A stretch of 64,000 nt of DNA from Isoetes taiwanensis (taxonomy: Eukaryota; Streptophyta; Lycopodiopsida; Isoetales; Isoetaceae). Below are positions 22,042 to 33,525 of the stretch, piece after piece (within the stretch, counting starts at the first letter, position 1; the number at the start of each line of letters is the position of its first letter). The stretch covers positions 1,097,962 through 1,161,961 of the forward strand of contig JAJEKV010000130.1 of the NCBI GenBank assembly GCA_021234155.1, given 5' to 3'. A program made the position numbers and the translations under genes. A model generated the notes under the pieces. That model was not told where the DNA came from. It did no database searches and saw only the letters and a program-made list of their open reading frames with translations.

Positions 22042-22480
22042 AGGCCTATTCCATAATCCATTTCTGCTCTATAAATCATACATTGCTACGGAGCCAGAGA
22101 AGGCATAGATCTTGCTCTGTATGGCATTTTATAGACTTCCACATATCAGAGGAGTCTGGTGTCTTTCATGACTATATATAGATTACTGTAGTTCTTTGCA
22201 ATTACCATTGCAGAAAAATGGCCTTCAGCCCAGTGCATGCATTGGCAGTTTAGATTTATCTAGGCCTATTTCATAATCCATTTCTGCTCTATAAATCATA
22301 CTTTGTTATGGAGCCAGAGAAGGCATAGATCTTGCTCTGAAGGGCACTTTATAGGCTTCCACATATCAGAGTAGGCTGGTGTCCTTCATGATTATATCTA
22401 GATTGCTGTAGTTATTTGCAACTACCATTGCAGAAAAATGGCTTTCAGCCCAACGCGCAGTTTAGAGTTACCTAATGGTT
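22042..22480. repeat. 220-bp tandem duplication
   Basis: AGGCCTATTYCATAATCCAT begins at 22042 and 22262. The two units match over nearly their full length, including CTCTATAAATCATAC, GGAGCCAGAGAAGGCATAG and ACCATTGCAGAAAAATGG. They differ by scattered substitutions and an indel near the end. Each holds CTATAAATC, but no adjacent gene makes a promoter reading convincing. Confidence 0.85.
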
Positions 22481-22812
22481 AGACATATCAGCAACTTAGA
22501 TTATGAAGAAAAGCCACAAAAAACTAGAACATCCAATGATCATGTTACATGCAGCTAGAGGCCATTCTTGCAAAGAATTTTCAATTGGCAATAAACATCT
22601 TCCTCTGCTATAATATCTTTTTGTTCATACAAATTCCCTGTTTTACACATTTAAAACTTTTGGTATGGATTTCCAAACTGTAACATGCCCAGCGGATCCT
22701 GGGTGGTCTTGGAAGAGAAATCATAATGTAGATTAAACATTCACCTTTACCGATGGGATCCCTGATATGTACAATGCAGACTCATAATATTGTTTAATAA
22801 TTCTTTTCAAAA

Positions 22813-23667
22813 ATGATCCCTTGCAGTTGCAGGAGCTTAGCCTGGAGTACTGATGTTGTTTTGGGAGTTGGAAGATTTAGGAAAGAGCAACGTCTACCTG
22901 CAAATCCCCAAGAGAAGACTGTAGCATGGCCCAATGTTAACTTGGAAGTGGAAAGAATTGCTGCAAAATTGAAAGAATGTGCGAGCAGAAGGGCGCTTTC
23001 AGAAGGTAAATGCTTACATGATTACATCATTATGTATGGCTTGATGGGTGATAGGTTTTTAAGAAACCACCTTATAAACATGTATGGAAAATGTGGGGCT
23101 CTGCATGATGCTCGCAAGATGTTTGATCTGATAAAAAAAGGGACTTGGAACATCATGCTTTTTGCATATGTTCAGCATAGACAACTTGAAGACGTGCTGC
23201 ACCTATTTCAACAGATGCCTTCGCATAATGTGGTATCACGGGCTACAATCGTTGTGGGCATATTCTCAGCTTGGTTGCCTTGAGGATGCATGTCTATTTT
23301 TTGAATTAATGCCTAAGGGCAATGTAGTGATATGGAATAGCATGACTACAGGATATGGACAAAAGGGCCATCTAGAACAAGCATTGAGTCTATTTTACAA
23401 ATGCAACTGGAAGGCATGAAACCAGATAAATATACATTGGTGAACTTGCTTGAAATATGTGCTAAAAATGTAGCCCTTATAGAAGGCCAGAGATTGAGCA
23501 GATATATTAGCAATAGTGGCATGGAGTTTGATGTGGTTGTGTGGAGTTCTCTTTCTAACATGTATGCCAAATGCGGGCAGCTTGAGTATGCAGCATTTGT
23601 TCATTATGGACATGGCAGAAAAGCATTGCAAAATTTTCAGCAACTGCAGCTGAATGGTTCGCTATGA
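22813..23667 (+). pseudogene. PPR protein (PLS type) gene remnant
   Basis: Pentatricopeptide repeats bind organellar RNA for editing, splicing or stability. Repeat-like blocks appear in order: LKECASRRALSEGKCLHDYI, RNHLINMYGKCGALHDARKM, WNIMLFAYVQHRQLEDVLHL, then after a frameshift near 23240 AYSQLGCLEDACLFFELMPK and WNSMTTGYGQKGHLEQALSL. After another frameshift near 23400 come MQLEGMKPDKYTLVNLLEIC and VWSSLSNMYAKCGQLEYA. About six to seven 31-36-residue units remain. Two frame changes, loss of the E/DYW end and a short total length show a pseudogene. The upstream 22813-22940 part is not repeat-like and may be chance. Confidence 0.8.
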
Positions 23668-25070
23668 AAAATGCTATAGGCACCGGATCTCTGATCTACT
23701 TGCCCTAGATCGGGATGTGGTGGGTTCTTCTCGATGCATACGGACTCCCGCTCTTCCTTTGCTATGGTCTACTTCTGTGTGCTCTAAGGTAATCTCTTTT
23801 GGATTCAGAAATGCCAGCAATGCAACATATGTAACCCATGATAGCAACGGGCTTGCTGAATCAGTTGGCTTAGCACACTGGAATGCTTTTGCTTCTTTTT
23901 ATTCAGGTTCACGAGCTTCAGATTTCGTAACAATCCCTATTTGTCACTGCTATGATACACAGCAAAGCAGGAGCGACTGAAGTGGGCAGATGGGCAGAGA
24001 TGACAGCTTTTAGTTAAGTATATGCCTTCTCCTTTAAAAACAAATACTCTTAAAGCTGCAATGGAGCTGAAGCTTCTAAAAGATGCATAAATTCGTATTG
24101 CAGAATTATGGAATGCTGGCTTTGCCGGCTCCCTTAAAATAATTCAAATAGTACCTTGCAGAATTTGTAACATAGTTCTAGCTCGAGAATTAAGTCAGGT
24201 TTGCATCAAACAAATGTAATTGTCAAAACCATTGCATGCGGCAGTTTTGGCAGTTAGGTTTTCCTACGCCTTTTTATACCCTGCCTTCTCTCTCCATCCC
24301 CATCAGCTCATCTGCATCTCCTTCCGTTTAGCGGCCAGTCTTCCCCGCAGCCTTTCAGAGTTCCGTCTGAGTGTTTTTTTTTCTTGCTTACCTTGCCATT
24401 CTCGCCCACCTCGTCTATCCTTTTGCCTATTTTTTGTGTTGCCAGTTGGTCTTCTCTTACTCCAATCGGTTTTTCCCTTATTCGGCTTGCTCTGTTTTGA
24501 TTTCACCGTTCCGGCCTTGCCTCCTCCACCAGTGCGCTTGCTAGCTTTCCGACATCCTTGGGCTTTTTGGTTTTCCTGCTGCTGATTGTCAGGTTTTTGT
24601 GGCACGAAGTTGGGTATCGGGAACCCTAAGACGAGCTCTGCTGTGGTATGATCTTGGCGGTTGAATCCGGCCAGCAAAGCACCGCCGTTTGCCCTTTCTC
24701 TGATTATCCCACTTGTGTTTATTTTCGCTTTCTTCGGGTTTGTGGCTGCTCCATGGTTGGCGGGCGTTTTTCTGCATTGTTCTCTTGGATGCCAGCAATA
24801 GGAGAGCGCCTGGGTTTTTTTAGAAGGCAAATCGCAGACAAGACTCGTTGTCATGGTTTTCATAGTCCGGCAGTAGCATTTTAAGTGCAGACCGTCTTGT
24901 TCAAGGACCCTTATTTCTGTAAGGCACATCTGTTTCCCAGCCTGTTTGAATTCGCTGATTTCTGTAAGGCGGACCTGCTTCTCAGCCTTAAGGCAGGAGC
25001 AACCTCAGGAGTACAGGCCATTTAGTTTCTTTGCAGACCTGGTTTTTAGACTTTTTGTGATCTGTACAAT
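23668..25070. other. Spacer; pyrimidine-rich in the middle
   Basis: No supported gene. 24280-24600 is C/T-rich with long accidental ORFs on both strands. This could be the 5' UTR or promoter of the ORF starting at 25071. Confidence 0.35.
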
Positions 25071-25617
25071 GCCCAGATTGCCGAAGGGTATGTCCAAGGC
25101 TGAGGCCATTAGGCTGGGTAAACGCCCTCTAGGGGAGACCTCTGATCTACTGCAGGATGCTTTAGCGGACTCTGATGATCAGTCCCGGGCTCCAGCTTGG
25201 GCCAAAGGGATGGAACAGCGGCTGGCCTCCAATAGGGATGATCGTTTGGGTGAGTTGGATGCGAAGATAACAGCGTTGCAGCAAGAGATTGAGAGGAAAA
25301 GCAAGAAGTCCAGAACTCCAGCGCTGAAGTTTGAGAGCAATATGAGATATTTTGATTTCCTTAATGAAGTTGAGGATGTCTTTGCAGATATTGAGAGCAA
25401 ATTGAGGATCGAGAAGCACTTATCACCTTCTGTGCAACAGAGCATTGATAAAGGTAACAGTTTGATTGATAACCGGAAGCAATTGGTAATCATAATATCT
25501 CTTGTTGTTGTTAGTGGAGATGCCCAGATGTGGCTTTCTTTCTCTTGTGCTTTCTTCTACCCTTTACCTCTTCTAGTTAGCTTGCTGGTTTTGACAATTG
25601 AATTTATCTTCGTATAA
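25071..25617 (+). CDS. Hypothetical protein exon with central coiled coil
   Basis: The most likely start is MPRLPKGMSKAEAIRLGKRP at 25071, although the same frame is open from 24946. A charged, coiled-coil-like segment (LGELDAKITALQQEIERKSK) leads to a compact block TPALKFESNMRYFDFLNEVE and PSVQQSIDKGNSLIDNRKQL. This block resembles the region ending in RQKLIxIAD that I recall from some transposon-encoded proteins; the similarity is loose. After RKQL the frame becomes hydrophobic and low in protein character. A GT at 25486-25487 (AATTG|GTAATC) could be a splice donor, so the true exon may end at 25485. No downstream exon was recognised. It could be a domesticated or dead element gene. Confidence 0.4.
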
Positions 25618-27909
25618 CGATAAGAAGATAATGATAAATTTAGATGACTCGAAGTAAGGTACGTGCTCATGTGTACATATGTTCTCTAGCTTCTAGAGAT
25701 TTTCCATACTCAGTTTACATTATCAAAATATTATATGTTTTGCATCGACATTGCATCGACAACTTGAACTATGTTTTGTCATAAGGACTCAACTTCCATG
25801 GTTATATGAATGACTGCTGTTTTCATAAAAGGAACTTAAAACTATGTCATGCATTAATATTGCAATGGTTAGATATATAAGTATGATTGTGCAGCATCGT
25901 CTTGAACCATTGTGGCTAAATACATTCCATATTGTGGCTACATACATTCCATATTACATACATAAATTGTTGTATCTACATGAAAGTTTGAGATGAAACC
26001 TAAGAGATTGTCCCTTTGTTGTCACAAAAATTTTCGTAAAAAACATAACAAACTCGGGAAATGTATATTGTCACAAAATTTTTGTAAAAAACACAACAAA
26101 CTTCGAAATGTATATTGTTGAATTATATATTGTTGCATCAACCATATAATAACCATAGGGGCCTTACTATATTTTTCATAAAAACTCAACAATGGTTCAT
26201 ATTTTTTTTTCTTTCTCTAGCTTGGGCGCTATAACTATAGAATAAAATAGAATAGAATAGAAAGAGTGATAATAACAACATCAACAACTCTACTTACTAT
26301 CTACAGGGTTCCCAAAATGAGTTACTCTAAGCAAATGCCAATATAAGTTCCCAAACTATGCCAAAGAACTGGCTGGCCACCGGTCTAGTAGATTATTGTT
26401 TATTTATATCTACCGTTCTTTATGTAGATCGGACGATTTAAATGCCGGAGCTTTTTAAGGTTTTTTCCCAAATGACTTTGCCATGTGCTAGGGAACCCAC
26501 TTAGGAGCGAGGTTTCGATTGGGGAATTGGCGGGGCCTGCGGTTTCCCGAGGAAAACCCCGGCTCACGGCTTGTTCTTCGCATGGCCCAATGGATAGGTG
26601 GAAATTTCAGAACATGCAACAGCCGGCAAGATGGGAAAAGGGCGAAGACTTGCCATAGCGATGCAAGATCAGAAGTCTAATAACTGCGATAGCCTGCTTA
26701 ATCTTGCGATTGAAGAAAATGAGTACTCCGCAAAGGAGAATATCAGAGAAATCTAAGTGTGAAATTAGCTTCGACCTTTGGAGATGGAGGTTTTATGGGC
26801 AAGAAATTGCTCCGTTCATGAATCAAAGTGCTCGCCATAGCCGATTCGTGCAAGAATTTCCGCCATAGCCAATATAGATCCTATCCATTTTCCTTATGGC
26901 AAAGGAGATCAGTGAAAAGAAGAGTGAGAAACTAAGGATTACATCAGATCTGTATTCGGTGAGAAAAATATAAACAAGTTTCTATAGAAAATATGAACTA
27001 GCTCGAGGTGGAAGGGTCGAAGAAAAGAATCAAACAACTCCAACAATGGCGCCTTAAATATCATCCACTCTCCTCTTCTTCTTCGCCACGGAAGGAATGA
27101 AACTTCCAAAACTTTTTGGAAGTTTCTTAGAGCTGAAGTGGCACCGCCGAGCCTTTAAACTAGACACCTAAAAAAAAATAGACACCGTGAATCCATTGAG
27201 AAATTTCCACCTAGCGATTGGGTTCACGACAATATTCGACCTTGAGAACTTGGGTGTTTTCGAGGTGTAAGCAATCATTCATTTCTTTTTGTGTATTCAC
27301 TATGATTTTATTTCTTAAGCATTGAGAATAGGGAAAGGCCCACAGGCTTCTTTCAGGAAGGGAAAAGCGGCCCGTCTCTGTGGCGGAGAGCTTTGACCTT
27401 CTCGGAAGAATCGGGCCTTTGCTCCTGGAAAGGATCATTTGGGCTTTGTTCTGCCCGGTGAATGCGAGGGGTAAAATTTCGAATGCGGCGTAAAAACTCT
27501 AAATGAAGGGTAAAAAATGTCCGAATGGGGGTAGATCGTTGAGGCGATCGGTGGGCATAAGCTCTGTTCTTCTTCGTTCTTGGTCTCTTTTAGAGGCAAA
27601 GAAAAATTGCCATGTGGCATGCTTTGATTGGAGGGGACGAGGCGAGAGCGAAGCCCAATGATCCTTTAGGTATGTCGCAGGCACCAGTTGTTTGGAACCT
27701 CCTATGTTCTAACGGATCCATTTCCACATGCATTGTCCACTACTGTTTATTCAAAATGATTAAGGAAGTTTTATCATTATCTTTGTCTCTTGCTGCAGAG
27801 GACTGACAAGACAAGGTGCTGTCGCATACCGGGGGTTGCCCTTAAGGTGTTGTTACTTTGTCATCGAGCGAAAAGAATACATAGAAGTTGCTAAGATTGA
27901 GAAAAGATG
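25618..27909. other. Spacer, no gene seen
   Basis: AT-rich to about 26.2 kb, with near-duplicated TTTTYGTAAAAAACAYAACA words at 26030-26100. After that it is mixed composition to 27.9 kb. Small open frames on both strands at 27.2-27.8 kb look accidental. Confidence 0.4.
26239..26260. repeat. (AATAG)n microsatellite
   Basis: Four near-perfect AATAG units (AAAATAGAATAGAATAG). Confidence 0.8.
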
Positions 27910-28409
27910 ACCGTGAAGCATTATGCGCTTTTGTGCCCCCACTTGTAGGTCAGCCTGGGATTGGGCGGGGTGGCCTGCATTTGAGGTGAGATTGACTAGC
28001 CAACGATTCTTTCGCTTCATGTGTATCCTCGGTGCTTGGCCGCTCTTGCGGGCAAGAAGCCTTGCATCTGGCGTGGCTTGGTTGGTGTGGTTGATTTGGC
28101 GGCGGTTGTGGATCTTCGGGGATTCCTGGGCTGACCTTCCGGTCCTCGACTTCGGGTACAAGCTATTTCAAAGCTTTTTGGTGTTCGGGGATTAGTGGAG
28201 GCGGAAGGTTGCCATTTGGCCGGACTTTTGGGTGTTGTAGATGGCGATGGTCGGGTTTATACGGTAGAGTTGCGCTTTTTTGTGAGTTTGTTGTGGAGTG
28301 TCGAGGTATCATTGTCTCTTTGGGGCGAGTTCTCCTTCCTCCTCACTTGCTTTGTAACATTACCATTCTTTTAATATATTGATGACGGTTCTTCAAAAAA
28401 AAAAAAAAG
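27910..28409 (+). mobile_element. 5'-truncated LINE 3' end with poly(A) and target duplication
   Basis: A 500-bp G/C-richer block ends in TTTTAATATATTGATGACGG, TTCTTC and fourteen A (28395-28408), the usual tail of plant LINEs. AGATTGAGAAAAGATG at 27894-27909 and AGATTGAAAAGGATG at 28410-28424 are near-identical direct repeats flanking exactly this block, as expected for a target-site duplication. No coding motif remains; the copy is heavily 5'-truncated. Confidence 0.6.
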
Positions 28410-28549
28410 AGATTGAAAAGGATGCAATCCTTTAGTGAAGCATCTAACAATGCATGAAAACAAAGTCAATACAAGAGAATGAGGGTTCTCGCGTCGTAAA
28501 AAATCATCACATGGCCTTCACAAACACATAAGCGCCCGGACCTTCTTGT

Positions 28550-28697
28550 CGACGTTTTACTCGACGTTTATTTTTCGGACGATCTTTCGCATAAGAAATC
28601 GCCGAAAAATCGCCAATTTTTGACAATTAAGCATCAAGAAAATCGTCCGTAAAAAATGTTAAGGGTTCGATAAAAAATATTGTCGAGAAAAACGTCG
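28550..28697. repeat. Imperfect inverted repeat (foldback)
   Basis: CGACGTTTTACTCGAC (28550-28565) pairs with GTCGAGAAAAACGTCG (28682-28697) at 15 of 16 positions. CGGACGAT (28576-28583) pairs with ATCGTCCG (28642-28649). The block is CpG-rich in an AT-rich setting. It could be a small foldback transposon or the interior of the neighbouring Helitron's target. Confidence 0.55.
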
Positions 28698-28942
28698 AAG
28701 AACGCGTCAAAAAACTTGAAAACTCGTGATAAAAAAATCATCAGAGTTTTCATCAAACAATTCATCACAAATTTTGTTAAAAAAAATCGTCATAATAATT
28801 TTCACCAAATTATTCAAGCTGTTCGTCTATTTATAATTTATTTGGATTTGCATTTTGTCTACAATTTGAATCTTGTATCAATTTGCAGTATGTCTGTATT
28901 TTCAATTACACAACTTGTAATGATGCTTAAGTTTAATATGAA

Positions 28943-28990
28943 CTAGTTATGGTGCCAGGCGTTGCCGCGCTTTAATAGTAATTTGTTGGG
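28943..28990 (-). mobile_element. Second Helitron 3' terminus
   Basis: On the minus strand: CCCCCAACAAATTACTATTA, then an imperfect hairpin around GCGCGGCAACGCC, then TGGCACCATAA and CTAG (28943-28946) followed by T. The terminal CCAAC, the hairpin with its AAC loop and the CTAG spacing match the terminus at 4340. The element body should lie to the right. No 5' TC end or Helitron protein was found. Confidence 0.5.
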
Positions 28991-29189
28991 GGTTGATTTT
29001 GTAGTTGCATCTTTATGTGGTATTTGTATCATGTAATGTCAAAGGAGCAATATTCTTATAGTTAGAGATTGATGGCCTTGGCAACAACTTTTATGAATCC
29101 AAATAGAATGGAATCTTTTGATATTACATGATGTCTAAAAAGGAAGATAAGTTTTAATATGGAGTGGGACTCGGTTGAATTCTAGTATT

Positions 29190-30950
29190 GTTATGCTGTA
29201 TAGTCTTTCCATGGCAGAAGGGGGACAGTCTCAATTCCATCGCCATGGACATGGACCTTATCTTCCTCATGGAAACATGGGAACATGTCTGGTCGCGAGC
29301 TACCGATTTGCCGGGGATACCCGGCTACTCGCCTCTTCAATGAGTGCGGGAAACGAGGACGCGGAGGAATTGCGTGTTACTACTAGATTGATTTTGGCCC
29401 AATCGGTCTCCTGCGTGCAAAGGCGAGCGGGGCAAAAATATGCACGTGGGTGCAGTGCGAAACGTGCGATGGCGACCCTCTCTTTGTGGCGGCTTGCTAC
29501 TTCCCACATCTTGCCGAACAACTTTACCCACGCACTTGGATGTGGGCGGGCATGAGCCCTATGTCAATCTATATGATGACATACGGCAGCATGAACAATT
29601 GGGCAAGGTCATGTTGCTTGGAGATTTCAATGCGCGACGCGAAGCGAACGGATCCCAAAATTCGCACCTCTAGGCGAGGATGTGTTGCAAATGGACCCCG
29701 AGAGATGGTTTTGGCCAAAGGGCGTCGGATGGCAACCGGTGACCGCAGTATGGCAGCCATTTGCTTGTTGGCGGGCGATATCTTTCACCGATCATTTGCA
29801 ATGGGTCGGCGGTGCCGTAGTCCCTCGGCCGCTTCACTTGTGAGAGGAGTGGGGCTGCACCCGGTGGTGGATTACGCGTGCTAAAGGGCGCAGCAATGCC
29901 TACACTTGATCACCGCTTCGGTGTGGGGCGGGTGGCGGGGGCGAAGTAGACTTCGACCTCGGCCCTGTTCTTCGGCAGATAGATGGCGAGCCAGCAGAGG
30001 CACCCATTGCCCCAACACCCCATGTACCACGGTTTGCGCCCGGACTATGATCATCGGGCGGTCCTATGCGAGGATGCTTGAGCATGAGTTGCGGAGTGCC
30101 GCAACTCCCACATCTTCAACGTGAGCAGCCCGGTGAACCAGCTCCCTTGAGGGTGGGGGGGGATGCTTTGGGAGGGCAGCTCCCCGGCGATCCACGGGGC
30201 TGCAACCACCTTCCCCCATAATCACCGGGTTCGATGGCGAATGTCGAGAGCTGGAAGCGATGGCTCATGGACCCCTTTGGACCCACCATTAGCCCTTGTG
30301 AGGTCCAGTCAACCGGCTCCTTCCTTAAGACCAAGAAAGCCGGGTACCTTCGCGAACTCGCTAGCAGATGTTTGGTCTTCTAGACCCGCCACCCTAGGGC
30401 CTTACGGGAGAAAGGTCTTGAGTAAGCACCCCGCGACCCGAGGGACAGGTCAAAAGCGGCCCATTACAAGGAGCACATCAACCCGTGTTAGCCCGGGCCC
30501 TTGACTCATTGCGTTCCCGGCTGCCAAAGCGGAACTCTCATTGCCTCCATTCGACAGGTGCCCACCATCTTCGCATCGAGGCAGGCGGTGGATTGGGGAG
30601 CCCCGCCGGGGCGGGCTCTGTCGATCTTTGTCAAGCGGTGCCATTGAGGATGAGTCTCACACTTTCCGAGTTGCCCGGCGATGATTCGGATCCGGACCGG
30701 TCACGGCTCCGGAAATGCGGCGGACTTGCCCCTACATTTTGGCGATGAACACTGCCCGTCGATGCGTGCTCACGGAGTCGCACATTCGGGAGGTACTTGG
30801 ATCCGCGAGCTCACCTTTGCCCCACGCACCGCCAGGTCGGTCGGGCACAGATCACTACGGTGCATGAGTGTATATATTTGTGTTTTTGCATTTTGTATAT
30901 TGGAACGGTTTGTCGGCAGGCTGATTGTTGCCGCCCCGGTTTTTTGAAAA
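29190..30950 (+). pseudogene. GC-rich LINE endonuclease region, different lineage
   Basis: In shifting frames on the plus strand: MDMDLIFLMETWEHVWSRA (29245-29310, catalytic Glu in METW), LPGIPGYSPL, CDGDPLFVAACYFP, and LGKVMLLGDFNAR near 29605-29645, the diagnostic GDFN of AP-type LINE endonucleases. Later SMANVESWKRWL and SFLKTKKAGYLRELASRC resemble the linker before the RT. No RT motifs survive; sequence becomes T-rich (TTTTTGCATTTTGTATATTG) by 30900 as in LINE tails. It is much more G/C-rich than the LINE at 6.8-15.7 kb, so it is a different family. Many stops and frameshifts. Confidence 0.65.
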
Positions 30951-31480
30951 CCCCTTCGGGGGCGGGGTTTTAATCCGGGTAGTAATCCGCTTGCTAGGCT
31001 TTTGTATTGGGTCCCATAGATCGATTGGTCTCCGCGGACGATAAAAATACCTTCCTTCCTTCCTATGACCCCTAATATACATATGGAAAAAGGTCAAAAA
31101 CCTCCCCCTCCCGTTCATGCATGTGGTTTCGATAGGTTCCATAGGCTGAAGCCCCCTTGCAATGAACAGGTGTATTCAATCCTCACAAACATGTAATATC
31201 TAGTCGGGATAAGGAATGCAAAAAACAGTGGGAGTTAGTCGAGTGATGCTACATACAAGACAAATAAATGGGCGGATGTGCCTAAGAGGCAAAAGAAGTT
31301 TTTTTGGGAATTTATGGTGAATTTCAGTCAAGTTTAACACATTGAATTAAGGCAGTTAAATTTGCTATGCATTTAAATCTTTCCACTTCCTAACAACTAA
31401 CACATTGAAGATCCATATAATTATTGGACACAAGGCCCAAATGTTGGTCTAAGTGTAGCCGAATATTTTATCATGACATC
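30951..31480. other. Spacer with a hairpin at its start
   Basis: AAAACCCC (30947-30954) pairs with GGGGTTTT (30964-30971) across a 9-base loop. The rest is AT-rich spacer with no gene seen. Confidence 0.5.
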
Positions 31481-31483
31481 AGG

Positions 31484-31673
31484 AAAAAGTTGCAGAATAC
31501 CCTTATGTTTTGCTAAAATTGTCAAAATGCCCTTGGTTAGAAATGATGATCCAAATGAAAATTTTAGCAATTTGGAGGTATAAAAATCATATTGGTCATT
31601 TCAATAAAAATACCTCAAAATCAAGGGCATTTTGTAATTTAGCAAAATATAAGGGTATTTTGGAGTTTTTTGC
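31484..31673. mobile_element. MITE, about 190 bp, with about 50-bp terminal inverted repeats
   Basis: The left arm 31484-31534 (AATACCCTTATGTTTTGCTA, then AAAATGCCCTTG) is inverted at 31622-31673 (CAAGGGCATTTTG, then TTTAGCAAAATATAAGGGT), over 85 percent matching by eye. Long TIRs with AAAATGCCCTTG and no coding capacity indicate a non-autonomous DNA transposon, perhaps Mutator-like. No clear target duplication was seen. Confidence 0.75.
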
Positions 31674-32082
31674 ATAAAGAAAAAGGCAAAACTTCAACAT
31701 GATGATATTTTAGGTTGCGATTCTGAGCCATGGGACGTTTCCAAATAAGCATGAACAACTAATTTTCAGAGCCGTAGGTATGGTCGCTATCACCGTGGAT
31801 CGTACCTTGAGGCACGCGTCCGCTCTCTTTCCCCCCTCGAATGGTGACACCATCTGCAATCATGGCACATGTGCCCCTCGACCATCTGTGTAGGCCAGGT
31901 GTCCTCGATGGGACCCCGGCTTCCAGCAACCATCAGCGTTATATCTCTGGCGTGATCTCAGGTGCCAGACATCGCGGGCAATCGCGGATCTTGACTTGAT
32001 GACCAAGAATAGAGTTCTAAAGAGAAAAGCTGCATATTTGCATCATCATGGCAAAAAAGAGGTGTTAATTTGAAGAAAAATC
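31674..32082. other. Spacer
   Basis: Mixed composition with no gene or repeat recognised. Confidence 0.4.
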
Positions 32083-33525
32083 TTATATTATAATGTTTTA
32101 GCGTGTTGTATGAAGCCCTAATTTGAATGGCTAAGATCATTTAAGTGCATCCAAAGGCCCAGATTTATCGCACAAATTCCCATACCTGTGAATGGTCAAG
32201 CTTTAATATCTTATGGGGAAAGGGGAAAAGAAAAGGAGGAAAAGAAAATGGAGAATGTGAAGGCTAAAAAGGCAAGGGAAAAAAGGAAAAAACAGAAAAG
32301 GGAAAAGGGAAGGGGAAAAAGGGCATGGAAAAAGGAATGAGGGAAAAGATGAAAAAGGAAAAAATAAAGGGGAAAAAACTAAGATGAAAAAATGGAAAGG
32401 AAAAAAAAAAAAAAAAGGGCGGGAAATGGGAAGGGAAAAAGGGCATGGGGAAAAGGCTTAAGAGGAAAAGGTGGGCAAAGGAGGAAAAGAGAATAGAAGA
32501 AGGGAATAGTAAAGGGGTGGGGAGAAGAGAAGCCAAAAAAGCCGCATGGAAAAAGGAAAAGAAAAAAAAAGATAAGGGACGAGGAAAGGGGGAAAGGAAC
32601 TTGGGGAAAAGGGCATCAAAGGAGGGGGAAGAAAAAAAGGTGAAGAAGGGAAAAAAAGGAAGAAAAAAAAAAGCATGAGAAAAGGGAGAGAAAAAAGGGC
32701 ATGTGAAAAGGAGAAGAGGGAAAGGGTAAGGAAAGGGGAAAAGACATGGGAAATGAAAAAGGAAAAAGGAAAAAGTAAAGGAAAAAAGTTAGGGGGAAGG
32801 AAGGAAATGGGCACTGGAAAAGGGAAGAGAAAAGGATGGGATGGAGAGGAGAAAAAGGGAAGGGAAGAAGGGGAACATGGAAAGAATAAGGAGAAAAAAG
32901 GAAGGGAAAAATGGGAATAAGAAAAGGACTGACGGAGAGAAGGCAAGGAAAAATAGCATGGGAAAAAAGGATAGGGAAAGGCAAAAGAAAAAAAGGAGAG
33001 ACGAGAAGGGTGGAAGGGAATCTAGGAAAAAAGGGGATGAGGAAACAGAGAAGGGAAGGGAGAAAGGGCACGGGAAGAGGGAATCTAAAAAGGAAGGGGA
33101 AAGGGCAGAAAAAAGGGGGGAAGAGAAAAGATAAAGAAAAAGGGAAGCAAAAAAGAGAATATTAAAAGGAAAGGGAAAAACTGGGAAGGAGAAGGGTGTA
33201 AAAAGACCTAAAAGGGTACAGTGGAAAAAGGGAAGAGGAAGAATGTGTTGAAAAGGGCATGGGAAAGGGAAAAGTCAAAAAAAAAAAATGAAGGGAAAAG
33301 GGGGGAAGAAAGGGGAAAAGGGTGGGAAAAGGAAAAGGAAAAAGTTCATTGAGAAAAATGAAGGTGAAAAAAAAAAAAAAAAAAAGAGAAAGAAGAAAAG
33401 GAAATGTTTAAGAAAAATAAGAAAAAAGGAAAAGGAAAATATGGAAAAGGAGGAAAAGGAGGAAGAAACAAAGGGTGAAAGTGGGGTAGAGAAAATGGCA
33501 GAGGGAAAGAGAAATGGCGTCAAAT
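32083..33525 (+). repeat. Polypurine element A (head plus 1.3-kb purine tract)
   Basis: The head 32083-32212 starts TTATATTATAATGTTTTAGC and includes AGCCCTAATTTGAATGGCTA, GTGCATCC and AATGGTCAAGCTTTAATATC. From 32213 to about 33525 the plus strand is almost all A and G, broken mainly by isolated T and by GCATG. GGGCATGG-type motifs occur near 32321, 32441, 32541, 32611, 32671, 32697, 32741, 32871, 32951, 33066 and 33255. Long open frames here on either strand are composition artefacts. The head recurs at elements C and D, so this is a dispersed element, not a simple microsatellite. Confidence 0.8.

Noticed and set aside
23654-23980. 108-codon ORF after the PPR remnant
   Set aside because: No PPR or E/DYW similarity and no motif; probably chance.
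24303-24929. 208-codon minus-strand ORF rich in Lys, Arg, Gly
   Set aside because: It is antisense to a pyrimidine-rich stretch; composition explains it, and no motif is present.
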